The translations under genes were made by a program, and so were the position numbers. Below are positions 1 to 6,908 of a stretch of 19,185 nucleotides of DNA, piece after piece. The first letter of the stretch is position 1. The number at the start of each line of letters is the position of its first letter. The notes below the pieces were generated by a model. It did no database searches and had not been told where the DNA came from. It saw nothing but the letters and a program-made list of their open reading frames with translations. This DNA is from an uncultured Chloroflexota bacterium (GTDB taxonomy: Bacteria > Chloroflexota > Dehalococcoidia > Lucifugimonadales > CAJWER01), in the NCBI GenBank assembly GCA_913030785.1, contig CAJWER010000026.1, positions 1 to 19,185 of the forward strand. Reading direction: 5' to 3'.

Positions 1-149
1 TCGCCTAATAGGTGAGTACTCCCAGAGGTGGCCAAAGCCACATGGGCATTAGACGTGAGGCCCCGGACTACATCCCGGTTCAACACAACAGAGGTCAGGA
101 TGAGGGCCAGAAGCAAAATCACTGAATAGGCTATCGAGGTTCTATTCAT
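1..149 (-). CDS. N-terminus of an exported or membrane-anchored protein (partial)
   Basis: Reading the minus strand from an ATG at 149 gives 49 open codons to the window edge, so the gene continues outside. The ATG has a good ribosome binding site, AGGGAG, about 6 bases upstream. Residues 1-6 are polar with one Arg (MNRTSI). They are followed by a hydrophobic run at about residues 7-22 (AYSVILLLALILTSVV) and then charged residues. That is the layout of a signal peptide or a single N-terminal membrane anchor. I do not see a confident signal peptidase site or lipobox, and the mature domain lies outside the window, so the function is unknown. The ribosome binding site directly followed by a signal-like N-terminus is the main support; too little is visible to name a family. 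Confidence 0.6.
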   Translation of the reverse strand, partial: MNRTSIAYSVILLLALILTSVVLNRDVVRGLTSNAHVALATSGSTHLLG

Positions 150-968
150 AATCACTCCCTGCGTGATGACTCGTCGACCAAAAGGGTTTCCTCGGTGTTA
201 GGCGGGCTGGAAAGGGCGAAAAGCGAAACACATCGGCAACCGTAGCCCCAACGGCCGCTAATGAGCTGCTGCCACTTCAATGACTTCAATGGAGGAGCAG
301 CGGTCCCGCATGTTTATGTGGATAATATGGTTTCGGCTGCAGCTATTCCCCTTGCTGAGAGAGGGCACCCGACCAACTGTCGGTCTAGATGCTATTTCGC
401 GACTCCAAAACGCCCCGCCCCCTCGCAGAGGTGTGCCACAGGACGCGTTCATAGGTGGGTTTGATTATCAACCCCTCTAATCGCAAGTCATTTAAAACCA
501 TTATGTCTTCAATGTCAAGCAGCTACGCACCTATCTGGAGCCCTTGCCGGAGACCGCCGAATTGGGGGGGGGGAGAGAGGGTAGACCGGTGCCGCTCCAG
601 AGCCAATTGTCGGTTTCCACCTGGGACTCTCTTTTCTCACGGCTATTGCGCCTTTTGTTATGTGTTGTCAGAGAGGCACTTGGTACAGGGTTGCAGAGCC
701 GAGAGGCCTCTCCCTGGGAGGTGGCTCCGAAATTTGCCCTGTGCCGCACGTACCTTGATCCAGGTGCTAGCACCAAGAAGGGGCTTTCACAATCTTGCCA
801 AGCCGGGCCCTATTATAGTGGGTGCTATCGCTCGAACCCTTAGCACGTCGTTCTCAACCAAGGTTGCGGGGCGAGAGATCCAGCTGGAAGCAGGCCAGAT
901 CTCTGGCCTCTAATACGGTACGGGCCTTATAGATATTAGGACGGGTGTGAATGTCCGAAGGTGGTTGA
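150..968. other. Long stretch without a supportable gene
   Basis: About 820 bases lie between the divergent partial gene and the methyltransferase remnant. Open frames exist (for example 455-913 on the plus strand), but their translations are rich in Arg, Pro, Cys and Ser, carry no family motif, and lack a convincing ribosome binding site. A run of eight or more G occurs near 564-573. I see no tRNA, CRISPR array or insertion-sequence ends. It may be decayed coding sequence or a large regulatory spacer. Confidence 0.5.
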
Positions 969-1693
969 ATGCTCGATGTAAACGCATGTTGTGCTGTTAC
1001 CTACGGCCATCCATTGGCCAGGGTGCTGCTGGGCGACTCACTTCACTCGGGGGGTCTTGCCCTGACTAGTCGCCTGAAGGCCCTTATGGGGATTGGCGCG
1101 ACCTCGAACGTATTGGATGTCGGCTCGGGTCTAGGAGCCTCCCCAGTGCACCTCGCTCAGTCGAAGGGTTGCCGCATGACTGCGGTGACACTGGAGTGCG
1201 AAGGCGTTGTGGCTGGAGAGGATTTGGCGAGCCGCGAGGGCGTGGGCGAGAGGGTGCATTTTGTCGAAGCCGATATTATGAAAACGGACGTCGGTGCAGG
1301 CACGTTCGATTCCCTCATGACCGAATGTGTGTCATGTCGATTTTCGAGGATAACCCCGCCGCTACGCGCCGCCTCGTCGGGCTCCTTGGCCCCCAAGGGC
1401 GGTTGGGCCTGACGGACGTAATGGTGTCCGGGCCGCTGCCCCCTGAGCTCAGCGGAGTGCTTGCTACAACCGGCTGCGTCGGAGGCGCACTTTCGATGCA
1501 GGGCTACCGTGACCTGCTGACACGCGAGGGCATGGTGCTCGAGTACGTAGAGGATTGCAGGGATGTCGCCGAGGGCTTCCTTAGTGGTATCAGCAAGAGA
1601 TTGGTGATGGCCGAGATTGCATCCGGCCTGGACAAGCTGTCCGTCGGTGAAGGCTTGCTATTCGAGGGAAAGCGCCTGCTGGCCAAGACCTGA
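969..1693 (+). pseudogene. SAM-dependent methyltransferase, frameshifted
   Basis: Two overlapping reading frames together make one class I SAM methyltransferase of about 240 residues. The first part starts at ATG 969, behind a GAAGGTGG ribosome binding site and directly after an in-frame TGA at 966. It carries YGHPLARVLLGDSLHSGG and the SAM-binding motif VLDVGSGLG, and reaches TFDSLMTECV. The expected continuation, MSIFEDNPAA then LLGPQGRLGLTDV, lies in the frame offset by two and runs to the stop at 1691-1693. The frames join in TGTGTGTC at 1326-1333; removing one TG restores a single frame. The second half (LPPEL..VLATTGCVGGALS..GYRDLL) resembles the C-terminal region of arsenite-methyltransferase-like proteins, but the substrate is unknown. 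The break could be genuine inactivation or a sequencing/assembly indel. Outside the join both halves look intact, so any decay is recent. Confidence 0.75.
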
Positions 1694-1892
1694 GACCTAG
1701 CTGCCTCCGGCGTCCTTAGCTACGGCATGATCGCGTAGTGCCCCGGACCCCTGTGGCAGGTCCGCCATCGCAGTTCAACGTGCTTCCGTACACACGACAA
1801 TTCATCCGGTCCGGCTATGCAAAATCTTTGCCCCGCTATCGGTCTAGGCAGCGCTTTGGTGAACAGCAACCGTCCTCAGGCGCTCGACGTGC

Positions 1893-1901
1893 TGCTATAA
1901 T
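1893..1901 (+). promoter_or_regulatory. Extended -10 promoter for the thioesterase gene
   Basis: TGCTATAAT is a perfect extended -10 (TGn then TATAAT) 45 bases before the thioesterase ATG. The predicted transcript start near 1908 gives a leader of about 38 bases containing the GAGGTGA ribosome binding site. No good -35 is seen, which is usual for extended -10 promoters. Confidence 0.5.
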
Positions 1902-1945
1902 GCCGCGAAATCTCTCAACCCCACCAGTCTACGAGGTGAAGCCAC

Positions 1946-2320
1946 ATGTCGACAGGAAAACTGGCGCCAGGTGACGCCGCCGAGATCGAAGTCGAAGTCA
2001 CGAAAGACCTCTCCATAAATAGGACGGGACGTCCCGGTGCAGACGTGCTGTCAACACCGTCCCTTTTAAAACTCATGGAACTCTGCAGCATCGAAGCGAC
2101 TGACCCCTTCCTTGAAGATGGTTACGCTACGGTAGGTTACGCGGTAGACGGTCTTAGGCATCTTGCGCCCACGGCGATAGGCGCAGTGGTGAAGATCAAG
2201 GCTGTTATCACTGAGGTCAACGGCACACGCATTTCCTATAAGATAGAGGCCCTGGAGGGCGATCAAAAGATCGGGGTCGCCACTCATAAACGGGCCGTGA
2301 TATCTAAGGGCGGATCATAG
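1946..2320 (+). CDS. FlK-like hotdog-fold thioesterase
   Basis: A 124-residue cytoplasmic protein that fits the single-domain hotdog thioesterase family related to fluoroacetyl-CoA thioesterase FlK. These enzymes hydrolyse acyl-CoA thioesters. The family's Thr/Glu/His catalytic set is visible: Thr37 in STPSLL, Glu45 in LMELCS and His72 in RHLAPT. The Thr to Glu spacing of eight matches FlK (Thr42, Glu50) and the His follows at a similar distance. The tail IGVATHKRAVI is also typical. The start ATG has GAGGTGA about 7 bases upstream and an extended -10 promoter before that. The gene is monocistronic, with a possible hairpin terminator behind it. The natural acyl-CoA substrate cannot be read from the sequence; fluoroacetate resistance should not be assumed, because most relatives are generic thioesterases. 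It lies just upstream of the hydroxylase operon, so a role in the same catabolic route is possible but unproven. Confidence 0.85.
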   Translation: MSTGKLAPGDAAEIEVEVTKDLSINRTGRPGADVLSTPSLLKLMELCSIEATDPFLEDGYATVGYAVDGLRHLAPTAIGAVVKIKAVITEVNGTRISYKIEALEGDQKIGVATHKRAVISKGGS

Positions 2321-2361
2321 AATGCAAGGGCTGGGCAGGCCCCCTCACACGGCCTAACCAA

Positions 2362-2376
2362 AGAGCCTGCGGCTCT
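2362..2376 (+). terminator. Possible terminator hairpin after the thioesterase gene
   Basis: AGAGCC and GGCTCT form a perfect 6-bp stem with loop TGC, 42 bases after the thioesterase stop and just before the hydroxylase promoter. The T-tract is poor (GCCGTTGTTG), so termination efficiency is doubtful. Confidence 0.35.
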
Positions 2377-2380
2377 GCCG

Positions 2381-2409
2381 TTGTTGCGTCTATGGAGGTC
2401 TGATATACT
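2381..2409 (+). promoter_or_regulatory. Sigma-70-type promoter for the molybdenum hydroxylase operon
   Basis: TTGTTG (2381-2386), a 17-base spacer and TATACT (2404-2409), with TG at 2401-2402 adding an extended -10. The predicted start near 2416 gives a leader of about 170 bases before the FAD subunit. Confidence 0.5.
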
Positions 2410-2420
2410 GATGCCGTTTT

Positions 2421-2508
2421 CCCGGGCGAGTACGAAATGGGTCCGAGCCTCGGCTCGAAATCAGCGGCCCTGGACCCGGGTGAATGAAGCCCCCCAATCC
2501 GGTCCGAG
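2421..2508 (+). promoter_or_regulatory. Foldable 5' leader of the hydroxylase operon with competing stems
   Basis: Within the leader, GGGTCC (2439-2444) can pair with GGACCC (2472-2477), enclosing a hairpin GAGC/GCTC with loop CTCG. CCCGGG (2421-2426) can instead pair with CCCGGG (2475-2480). GGTCCGAG (2440-2447) recurs exactly at 2501-2508, so GGACC can pair upstream or downstream. Mutually exclusive pairings are typical of cis-regulatory RNAs, but GC-rich DNA yields such matches by chance, and I recognise no known riboswitch family here. Confidence 0.35.
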
Positions 2509-2575
2509 TTGAGCTTGGAACGGTGCGGCCCCGAAGACTTGTCCTGACACCCTGATACTGTGTGACTCGCAGCGA

Positions 2576-2581
2576 AAGGAG
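2576..2581 (+). promoter_or_regulatory. Ribosome binding site that fixes the FAD-subunit start
   Basis: AAGGAG lies 7 bases before TTG 2589. This places translation at TTG 2589 and not at the upstream in-frame GTG 2562, which would put the ribosome binding site inside the gene. Confidence 0.75.
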
Positions 2582-2588
2582 CGGGCTA

Positions 2589-3461
2589 TTGAAGTGGACT
2601 GACTACGAAAAAGCTGAATCGGTGGAGGAGGCGGTGCGCCTACTCGCGGCCGGAGGCGGCAGCGCGAGGGCGATGGCTGGCGGGACCGACCTCTTGCCTA
2701 AGGCGAGGGGTGGCGTCTTCGAGACCAACCTCATCGTCGATGTGAAGGCGATCCCGGAACTCAACGTTCTTACCTACGACCCTGGCAAGGGGCTGACGCT
2801 GGGTGCGGCTGTGCCGTGCTACAAGATCTACTCTAACTCCGAGGTCAGCGCGGCCTATCCGGGCCTCATGGACGCTGCGGAGCTAATCGGAGGGATCCAG
2901 ATCCAGGGCAGGGCATCCATTGGCGGCAATCTGTGTAACGCTGTTCCGAGCGCGGACTCGATCCCCGCATTGATCGCCCTGGGCGCCACGGCCAATATCG
3001 AGGGTCCCGATGGGTCCCGACAGGTGGCGGTCGAGGACTTCTGCACAGGCCCAAGCAAGAATGTTCTGAAGACGGGCGAGCTGCTGGTTTCCCTTAGCAT
3101 CCCGGCCCCCGCCGCGAACTCAGGGGCCCGGTACCTGCGGTTCATCCCGAGGAACGAGATGGACATCGCCGTAGCTGGCGTTGGCGTCTCCGTGGAGTTG
3201 GACAACGGTAACATCAAGTCCGCGAGGCTCGCCCTCGCTGCGGTCGGTCCGATACCGATTTTTGTCAAGGAGGTTGGCGCCGCCGTAGCGGGCAAGCCAG
3301 CCAACGACGAGACTATTGCAGCGGCTGGCCAGATCGCCAAAGACGCGGCCACGCCCATCACCGACATGCGCGGGACCATCGAGTACCGCAAGCACCTGTG
3401 CGACGTGCTGACCCGGCGAGCTCTCAGCACCGCCATCAGCCGGGCCAAGGGAGGCGAGTAG
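2589..3461 (+). CDS. Molybdenum hydroxylase FAD-binding (medium) subunit
   Basis: This is the FAD subunit of a three-part xanthine dehydrogenase/CO dehydrogenase-family enzyme. It accepts electrons from the 2Fe-2S subunit and passes them to an external acceptor. With the TTG start at 2589 (AAGGAG 7 bases upstream) the protein is 290 residues, the usual size, and begins MKWTDYEKAESVEEAVRLL like its family. The FAD pyrophosphate motifs are present: AGGTDLL at about residues 30-36 and SIGGNL at about 110-115, followed by the typical CNAVPSADSIPALIALGA stretch. The C-terminal CO-dehydrogenase flavoprotein domain ends in an IEYRKHL..VLTRRAL helix. The stop codon directly abuts the ATG of the 2Fe-2S subunit, so the two are translationally linked. 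The subunit type is certain; the enzyme's substrate is not determined by this subunit. Confidence 0.93.
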   Translation: MKWTDYEKAESVEEAVRLLAAGGGSARAMAGGTDLLPKARGGVFETNLIVDVKAIPELNVLTYDPGKGLTLGAAVPCYKIYSNSEVSAAYPGLMDAAELIGGIQIQGRASIGGNLCNAVPSADSIPALIALGATANIEGPDGSRQVAVEDFCTGPSKNVLKTGELLVSLSIPAPAANSGARYLRFIPRNEMDIAVAGVGVSVELDNGNIKSARLALAAVGPIPIFVKEVGAAVAGKPANDETIAAAGQIAKDAATPITDMRGTIEYRKHLCDVLTRRALSTAISRAKGGE

Positions 3462-3941
3462 ATGTCCAGCAAGACCCATGTTCAGACTCGAATCAACGGC
3501 GAAGACGTCGAGTTTCTCTGTGAGCCGCGACAAAGCCTGTTGGAATGTCTAAGGGACGTTCTTGGGCTTACCGGAACTAAGGAAGGGTGCAACGACGGCA
3601 ATTGCGGCGCTTGCACGGTCTACATGGACGGTCGGATTGTCGACTCCTGCCTGGTTCTCGGGGTCGAGGCCGAGGGTGCCGAGATCACCACTATCGAGGG
3701 GGTTGCGTCCGCAGATGGGCTACACCCCATCCAGCAAGCGTTCCTCGAGAACGCCGCGCTCCAGTGCGGAATATGCACGCCGGGCTTCATCATCTCTTCC
3801 AAGGCCCTACTCGAAGCAGAGCCTGAGCCGTCCGAGGGACGGATTCGGCTGTGGCTGGCTGGTAACCTGTGCCGGTGCACTGGTTACGACAAGATCGTCC
3901 GGGCCGTCACCGACGCGTCGGAGAAGATGGCGGCGAACTAG
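3462..3941 (+). CDS. Molybdenum hydroxylase [2Fe-2S] (small) subunit
   Basis: A 159-residue iron-sulfur subunit that carries electrons from the molybdenum site to FAD. The N-terminal plant-ferredoxin-like domain has Cys43, Cys48, Cys51 and Cys63 (GCNDGNCGACTV then DSC) for one cluster. The C-terminal helical domain has Cys102, Cys105, Cys137 and Cys139 (QCGICTPGF and LCRCTGY) for the second. All eight ligands are intact and the length is normal. The ATG directly follows the stop of the FAD subunit, with GGGAGG as ribosome binding site inside the upstream gene's end. The order FAD, 2Fe-2S, molybdopterin matches the CoxM-CoxS-CoxL arrangement, but that order is shared across the superfamily and does not make this a CO dehydrogenase. 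Confidence 0.95.
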   Translation: MSSKTHVQTRINGEDVEFLCEPRQSLLECLRDVLGLTGTKEGCNDGNCGACTVYMDGRIVDSCLVLGVEAEGAEITTIEGVASADGLHPIQQAFLENAALQCGICTPGFIISSKALLEAEPEPSEGRIRLWLAGNLCRCTGYDKIVRAVTDASEKMAAN

Positions 3942-3976
3942 GTGCCGAAATGCGCCGGGTGGGGCGAGGCTTGGTG

Positions 3977-3993
3977 CTGGTCATAGTGACCAG
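3977..3993. promoter_or_regulatory. Perfect 17-bp palindrome, operator-like
   Basis: CTGGTCA, TAG, TGACCAG is a perfect 7-bp inverted repeat 36 bases after the small-subunit stop, inside the 252-base gap before the large subunit. A second hairpin, TCCCC-TGCC-GGGGA, lies near 4002-4015. It could be a repressor or activator site for separate control of the large subunit, or an RNA stem affecting relative expression. Confidence 0.4.
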
Positions 3994-4193
3994 GATAGGC
4001 TTCCCCTGCCGGGGAGCGCGGAGGGGCGCAGCCTACCCCTTTGCTGGGTGTGTGAGGGTGTTCCCCGCACTACCAATCCCCCTCTTTACCTTTGAATAGA
4101 GAGCAGGCGAACGGACTTTCCCGAAACCTGCGATTTCATGTTTAGACTAGCGGATGGGGCTGCCAAGACAGCCACTTACATGGAGGTGGAGCC

Positions 4194-6455
4194 TTGACGA
4201 CAACCTATGAGCCCAATGTGATCCTCTCGACCAAGGAATACGATGTCGTGGGCACGCGGCCCATCCGACACGACGGAGCCGACAAGGTCACTGGCAAGGC
4301 GCGCTACGGCGCCGACTACAGCGCCAGGACCCAGCTCTACGGCAAGATACTGCGGAGCCCCCACGCCCACGCCAAAATAAAGTCCATCGACACCAGCAAA
4401 GCGGAAGCCCTTGAAGGCGTCCGGGCTGTTGTGACCCACAAGGACTTCCCGGCGGCACTAGAGGGCGATGACGCAGTCCAGGCAATGCGAGAGGGCATAA
4501 TGGCCTCCGACAGGGTGCGCTTTAAGGGGCATCCGGTGGCTGGTGTTGCCGCGCTCAACGTCCACATCGCCGAGGAGGCCATAGGCCTGATAGAGGTGGA
4601 GTACGAGGTACTGTCCTCCGTCATGACGACTCAGGATGCCATGAAGGATGGCGCGCCAATACTCTACGACGACCTCAGGACAGACGAGCTCGGCGAAACC
4701 GTCGAAGGAAACACCAACGTCGCGCAGCATATTCAGTACAGCCTTGGCGACATCGACAAGGGCTTTGCCGAAGCCGATGTCATCGTGGAGCGTGAGTTCA
4801 ACACAGCGACGGTGCACCAGGGCTACATTGAGCCCCACAACTGCACCGTGGACTGGAACAAGGACGGCCGCGTCTACATCTGGAATTCGACCCAGGCCCC
4901 CTTCGATGTCCGCGACCAGACCGCACAGATACTCGGGCTGGACGTGGTCAACGCCAAGTTGACCCCGATGGAGATCGGTGGCGGATTCGGCGGCAAATGG
5001 GAGCCATATGGTGAGCCCGTCGCGGCTCTGCTATCCAAGAATACCGACCACCCGGTGAAGATCGTCCACACCAGGACCGAAGAGTTTGACAGCACGGGTC
5101 CGACACCTGGCTCCAACATGAGGGTCAAGATCGGCGCTACCAAGGACGGCAAGTTCACCGCCGCGCAGGCCTACATCGCCTTCGAGGCCGGGTTCTCGGC
5201 GGGCTCGGTCATTGAGGCCGGAGCCCAGTGCGTCTTCGCCTGCTACGACATAGCCAACGGCCTGATCGATGGCTATGACGTCGTCGTCAACAAGCCCAAG
5301 TCGGCCGCTTATCGCGCCCCCGGCTCGACCCACGTGGCCATGGCCACAGAGACGGTAGTGGATGAACTCTCCAAGGAGCTCGGCATCGATCCGATTGAGC
5401 TTCGCCTGCTGAACGCCTCAAAAGAGGGCACGCGCCGGGTCGATGGGCCACGGTTCCCGAGGATCGGCTGCGTTGAGGTTCTTGAGGCATTGCGGGACCA
5501 TCCCCACTACAAGACTCCCCTTGAGGGACCCAATCAAGGGCGAGGCATCGCCGTCGGTTTCTGGTTCAACGCTGGGATGCAGTCGAGTTGTAGCATCGCG
5601 GTGAACGCCGACGGCTCCGTCACCCTGGTTGAGGGATCTCCGGACATCGGCGGCTCGCGCGTCGGTATCGCAATGCAGGCTGCCGAAACCCTCGGCATCA
5701 CAGCCGAGGAGGTCAGGCCTGCGGTCGTCGACACGGACTCGATCGGTTTCACCGCAGGCACCGGCGGAAGCCGGGTCACCTTCGCCACTGGTTGGGCCGC
5801 ATACGAGGCATCTCAAGACGTCAAGCGTCAGATGATAACGCGTGCCGCCACAATATGGGACATCGATGCCGATTCAATCAAGATGGAAAAGGGCGTCATT
5901 CAGTCCAAAACCGACTCCGAGCTGAAGATGACTTTCAGGGAATTGGCAGTTCAACTCAACGACACCGGCGGCCCGATTATGGGCCGGGGCACCGTCGACC
6001 CGAGTGGCGAGGGCGGAGCCTTCTGCGCCAATATCGTGGATGTCGAGGTCGATCCGGATACAGGCAAGGTCGACGTAATCCGAGTCACCGCAGTCCAGGA
6101 TGCCGGCAAGGCCATTCACCCCAGCTACGTCGAGGGCCAGATTCAGGGCGGAACCGTCCAAGGAATTGGCTGGGCCCTGAACGAAGAGTACTTCATGAGC
6201 GACAAGGGCACGATGACCAACAGCACATTCCTGGACTACAGGATGCCGACATCGCTGGACGCGCCCATGATCGACACAGTTATCGTCGAGGTCGCCAACC
6301 CTGGCCATCCATACGGTGTGCGCGGCGTCGGCGAGGTCTGCCTCGTACCGCCGCCGGCGGCGATAGCAAACGCCATTCACAACGCTGCTGGGGTCCGATT
6401 GAGGGACCTGCCAATGAACCCCGGGGCCGTTATGAACGCGATCTGGAACAAGTAG
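4194..6455 (+). CDS. Molybdenum hydroxylase molybdopterin-binding (large) subunit
   Basis: This 753-residue catalytic subunit of a xanthine dehydrogenase-family enzyme binds molybdopterin cytosine dinucleotide (or a related cofactor) and hydroxylates its substrate with water-derived oxygen. Visible motifs are GGGFGGKW at about residues 262-269, AYRAPGSTHVAMATE at about 370-385, GTGGSRVTFATG near 523-534, and RGVGEVC at about 709-715, whose Glu matches the catalytic Glu of the family. The form I CO dehydrogenase active-site loop (AYRCSFR with its selenylated Cys) is absent; AYRAPG occupies that place, so the substrate is not predicted to be CO. The start is TTG 4194 with GGAGGTGGA just upstream. 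No signal peptide is seen, so it is cytoplasmic. The family assignment is secure; the substrate (purine, N-heterocycle, aldehyde or aromatic acyl-CoA) is not. Confidence 0.93.
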   Translation: MTTTYEPNVILSTKEYDVVGTRPIRHDGADKVTGKARYGADYSARTQLYGKILRSPHAHAKIKSIDTSKAEALEGVRAVVTHKDFPAALEGDDAVQAMREGIMASDRVRFKGHPVAGVAALNVHIAEEAIGLIEVEYEVLSSVMTTQDAMKDGAPILYDDLRTDELGETVEGNTNVAQHIQYSLGDIDKGFAEADVIVEREFNTATVHQGYIEPHNCTVDWNKDGRVYIWNSTQAPFDVRDQTAQILGLDVVNAKLTPMEIGGGFGGKWEPYGEPVAALLSKNTDHPVKIVHTRTEEFDSTGPTPGSNMRVKIGATKDGKFTAAQAYIAFEAGFSAGSVIEAGAQCVFACYDIANGLIDGYDVVVNKPKSAAYRAPGSTHVAMATETVVDELSKELGIDPIELRLLNASKEGTRRVDGPRFPRIGCVEVLEALRDHPHYKTPLEGPNQGRGIAVGFWFNAGMQSSCSIAVNADGSVTLVEGSPDIGGSRVGIAMQAAETLGITAEEVRPAVVDTDSIGFTAGTGGSRVTFATGWAAYEASQDVKRQMITRAATIWDIDADSIKMEKGVIQSKTDSELKMTFRELAVQLNDTGGPIMGRGTVDPSGEGGAFCANIVDVEVDPDTGKVDVIRVTAVQDAGKAIHPSYVEGQIQGGTVQGIGWALNEEYFMSDKGTMTNSTFLDYRMPTSLDAPMIDTVIVEVANPGHPYGVRGVGEVCLVPPPAAIANAIHNAAGVRLRDLPMNPGAVMNAIWNK

Positions 6456-6465
6456 GCAGGCGAAC

Positions 6466-6732
6466 GTGGCGACGGTTTTTGTCCCGTCACTCATGCGGAA
6501 GTTGACCGATGATAAGGGCACGCTGGAGGTGCCGGGCACTACGGTGCGCGAGGTGATAAACAACCTCGAAGCGGAGTATCCTGGCACCAAGGACAGGCTG
6601 GTCGATAAGTTCAAGATCAAGTCCAGCATATCCGTGGCGGTTGACGGGGAGATAAGCCCCCTGGGAATCCTCGCCAAGGTCGGTGAGCATAGCGAGGTGC
6701 ACTTCCTACCTGCCATCGGTGGTGGCTACTAG
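6466..6732 (+). CDS. MoaD/ThiS/CysO-like ubiquitin-fold sulfur carrier ending GGGY
   Basis: An 88-residue beta-grasp protein of the small ubiquitin-like sulfur-carrier family. These are adenylated and thiocarboxylated on a C-terminal Gly and then donate sulfur to molybdopterin, thiamine or cysteine synthesis. The body (VFVPSLMRKLT, VREVINNLEAEYPG, EVHFLPAI) resembles both MoaD and mycobacterial CysO, which also has a LEA.Y.G helix and an ILPA ending. The C-terminus is IGGGY: one Tyr follows the Gly run, so the active Gly-Gly end would have to be exposed by proteolysis, as known for some ThiS-like proteins such as QbsE. The start is GTG 6466, 10 bases after the large-subunit stop, so the gene is the last in the operon. 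That location favours a role in maturing the hydroxylase cofactor, but cysteine synthesis with the CysM-like enzyme at 14062-15009 is an alternative. Confidence 0.85.
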   Translation: MATVFVPSLMRKLTDDKGTLEVPGTTVREVINNLEAEYPGTKDRLVDKFKIKSSISVAVDGEISPLGILAKVGEHSEVHFLPAIGGGY

Positions 6733-6776
6733 GCTGTAACAGGGCGACGACGACTGGAACATACGTAACGTAGAAC

Positions 6777-6813
6777 GGGCCGATGTCGTCACAAAACGGC
6801 ATCGGCCCTTTTT
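6777..6813 (+). terminator. Strong intrinsic terminator of the hydroxylase operon
   Basis: GGGCCGATGTCGT and ACGGCATCGGCCC form a 13-bp stem (one G-T pair) around a 6-base loop, directly followed by TTTTT. It lies 45 bases after the MoaD-like stop and closes the operon before the next gene. Confidence 0.93.
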
Positions 6814-6908
6814 CATTCGGTGTTCTGTGCACAGGGTAATGCTAGTCTTGTGGGCTTCCACGACAGAACACATTTATCCCGTTTTTTTGGAACAAAATAG
6901 GGGGATTT

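Noticed and set aside
455..913. Open frame of 152 codons in the left empty region
   Set aside because: Composition rich in Arg, Pro and Cys, no family motif, crosses a poly-G run, and has no good ribosome binding site.
1946..2320. Calling this protein a fluoroacetyl-CoA thioesterase
   Set aside because: The catalytic triad is shared by many FlK-like proteins of unknown specificity; nothing in the context points to fluoroacetate.
3951..4099. Short frame with a hydrophobic peptide between the small and large hydroxylase subunits
   Set aside because: No ribosome binding site at a suitable start, overlap with palindromes and GC hairpins, and no resemblance to a known accessory protein.
2589..6455. 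Naming the operon as aerobic CO dehydrogenase coxMSL
   Set aside because: The gene order fits, but the large subunit has AYRAPG where form I CO dehydrogenase has AYRCSFR, so CO oxidation is not supported.
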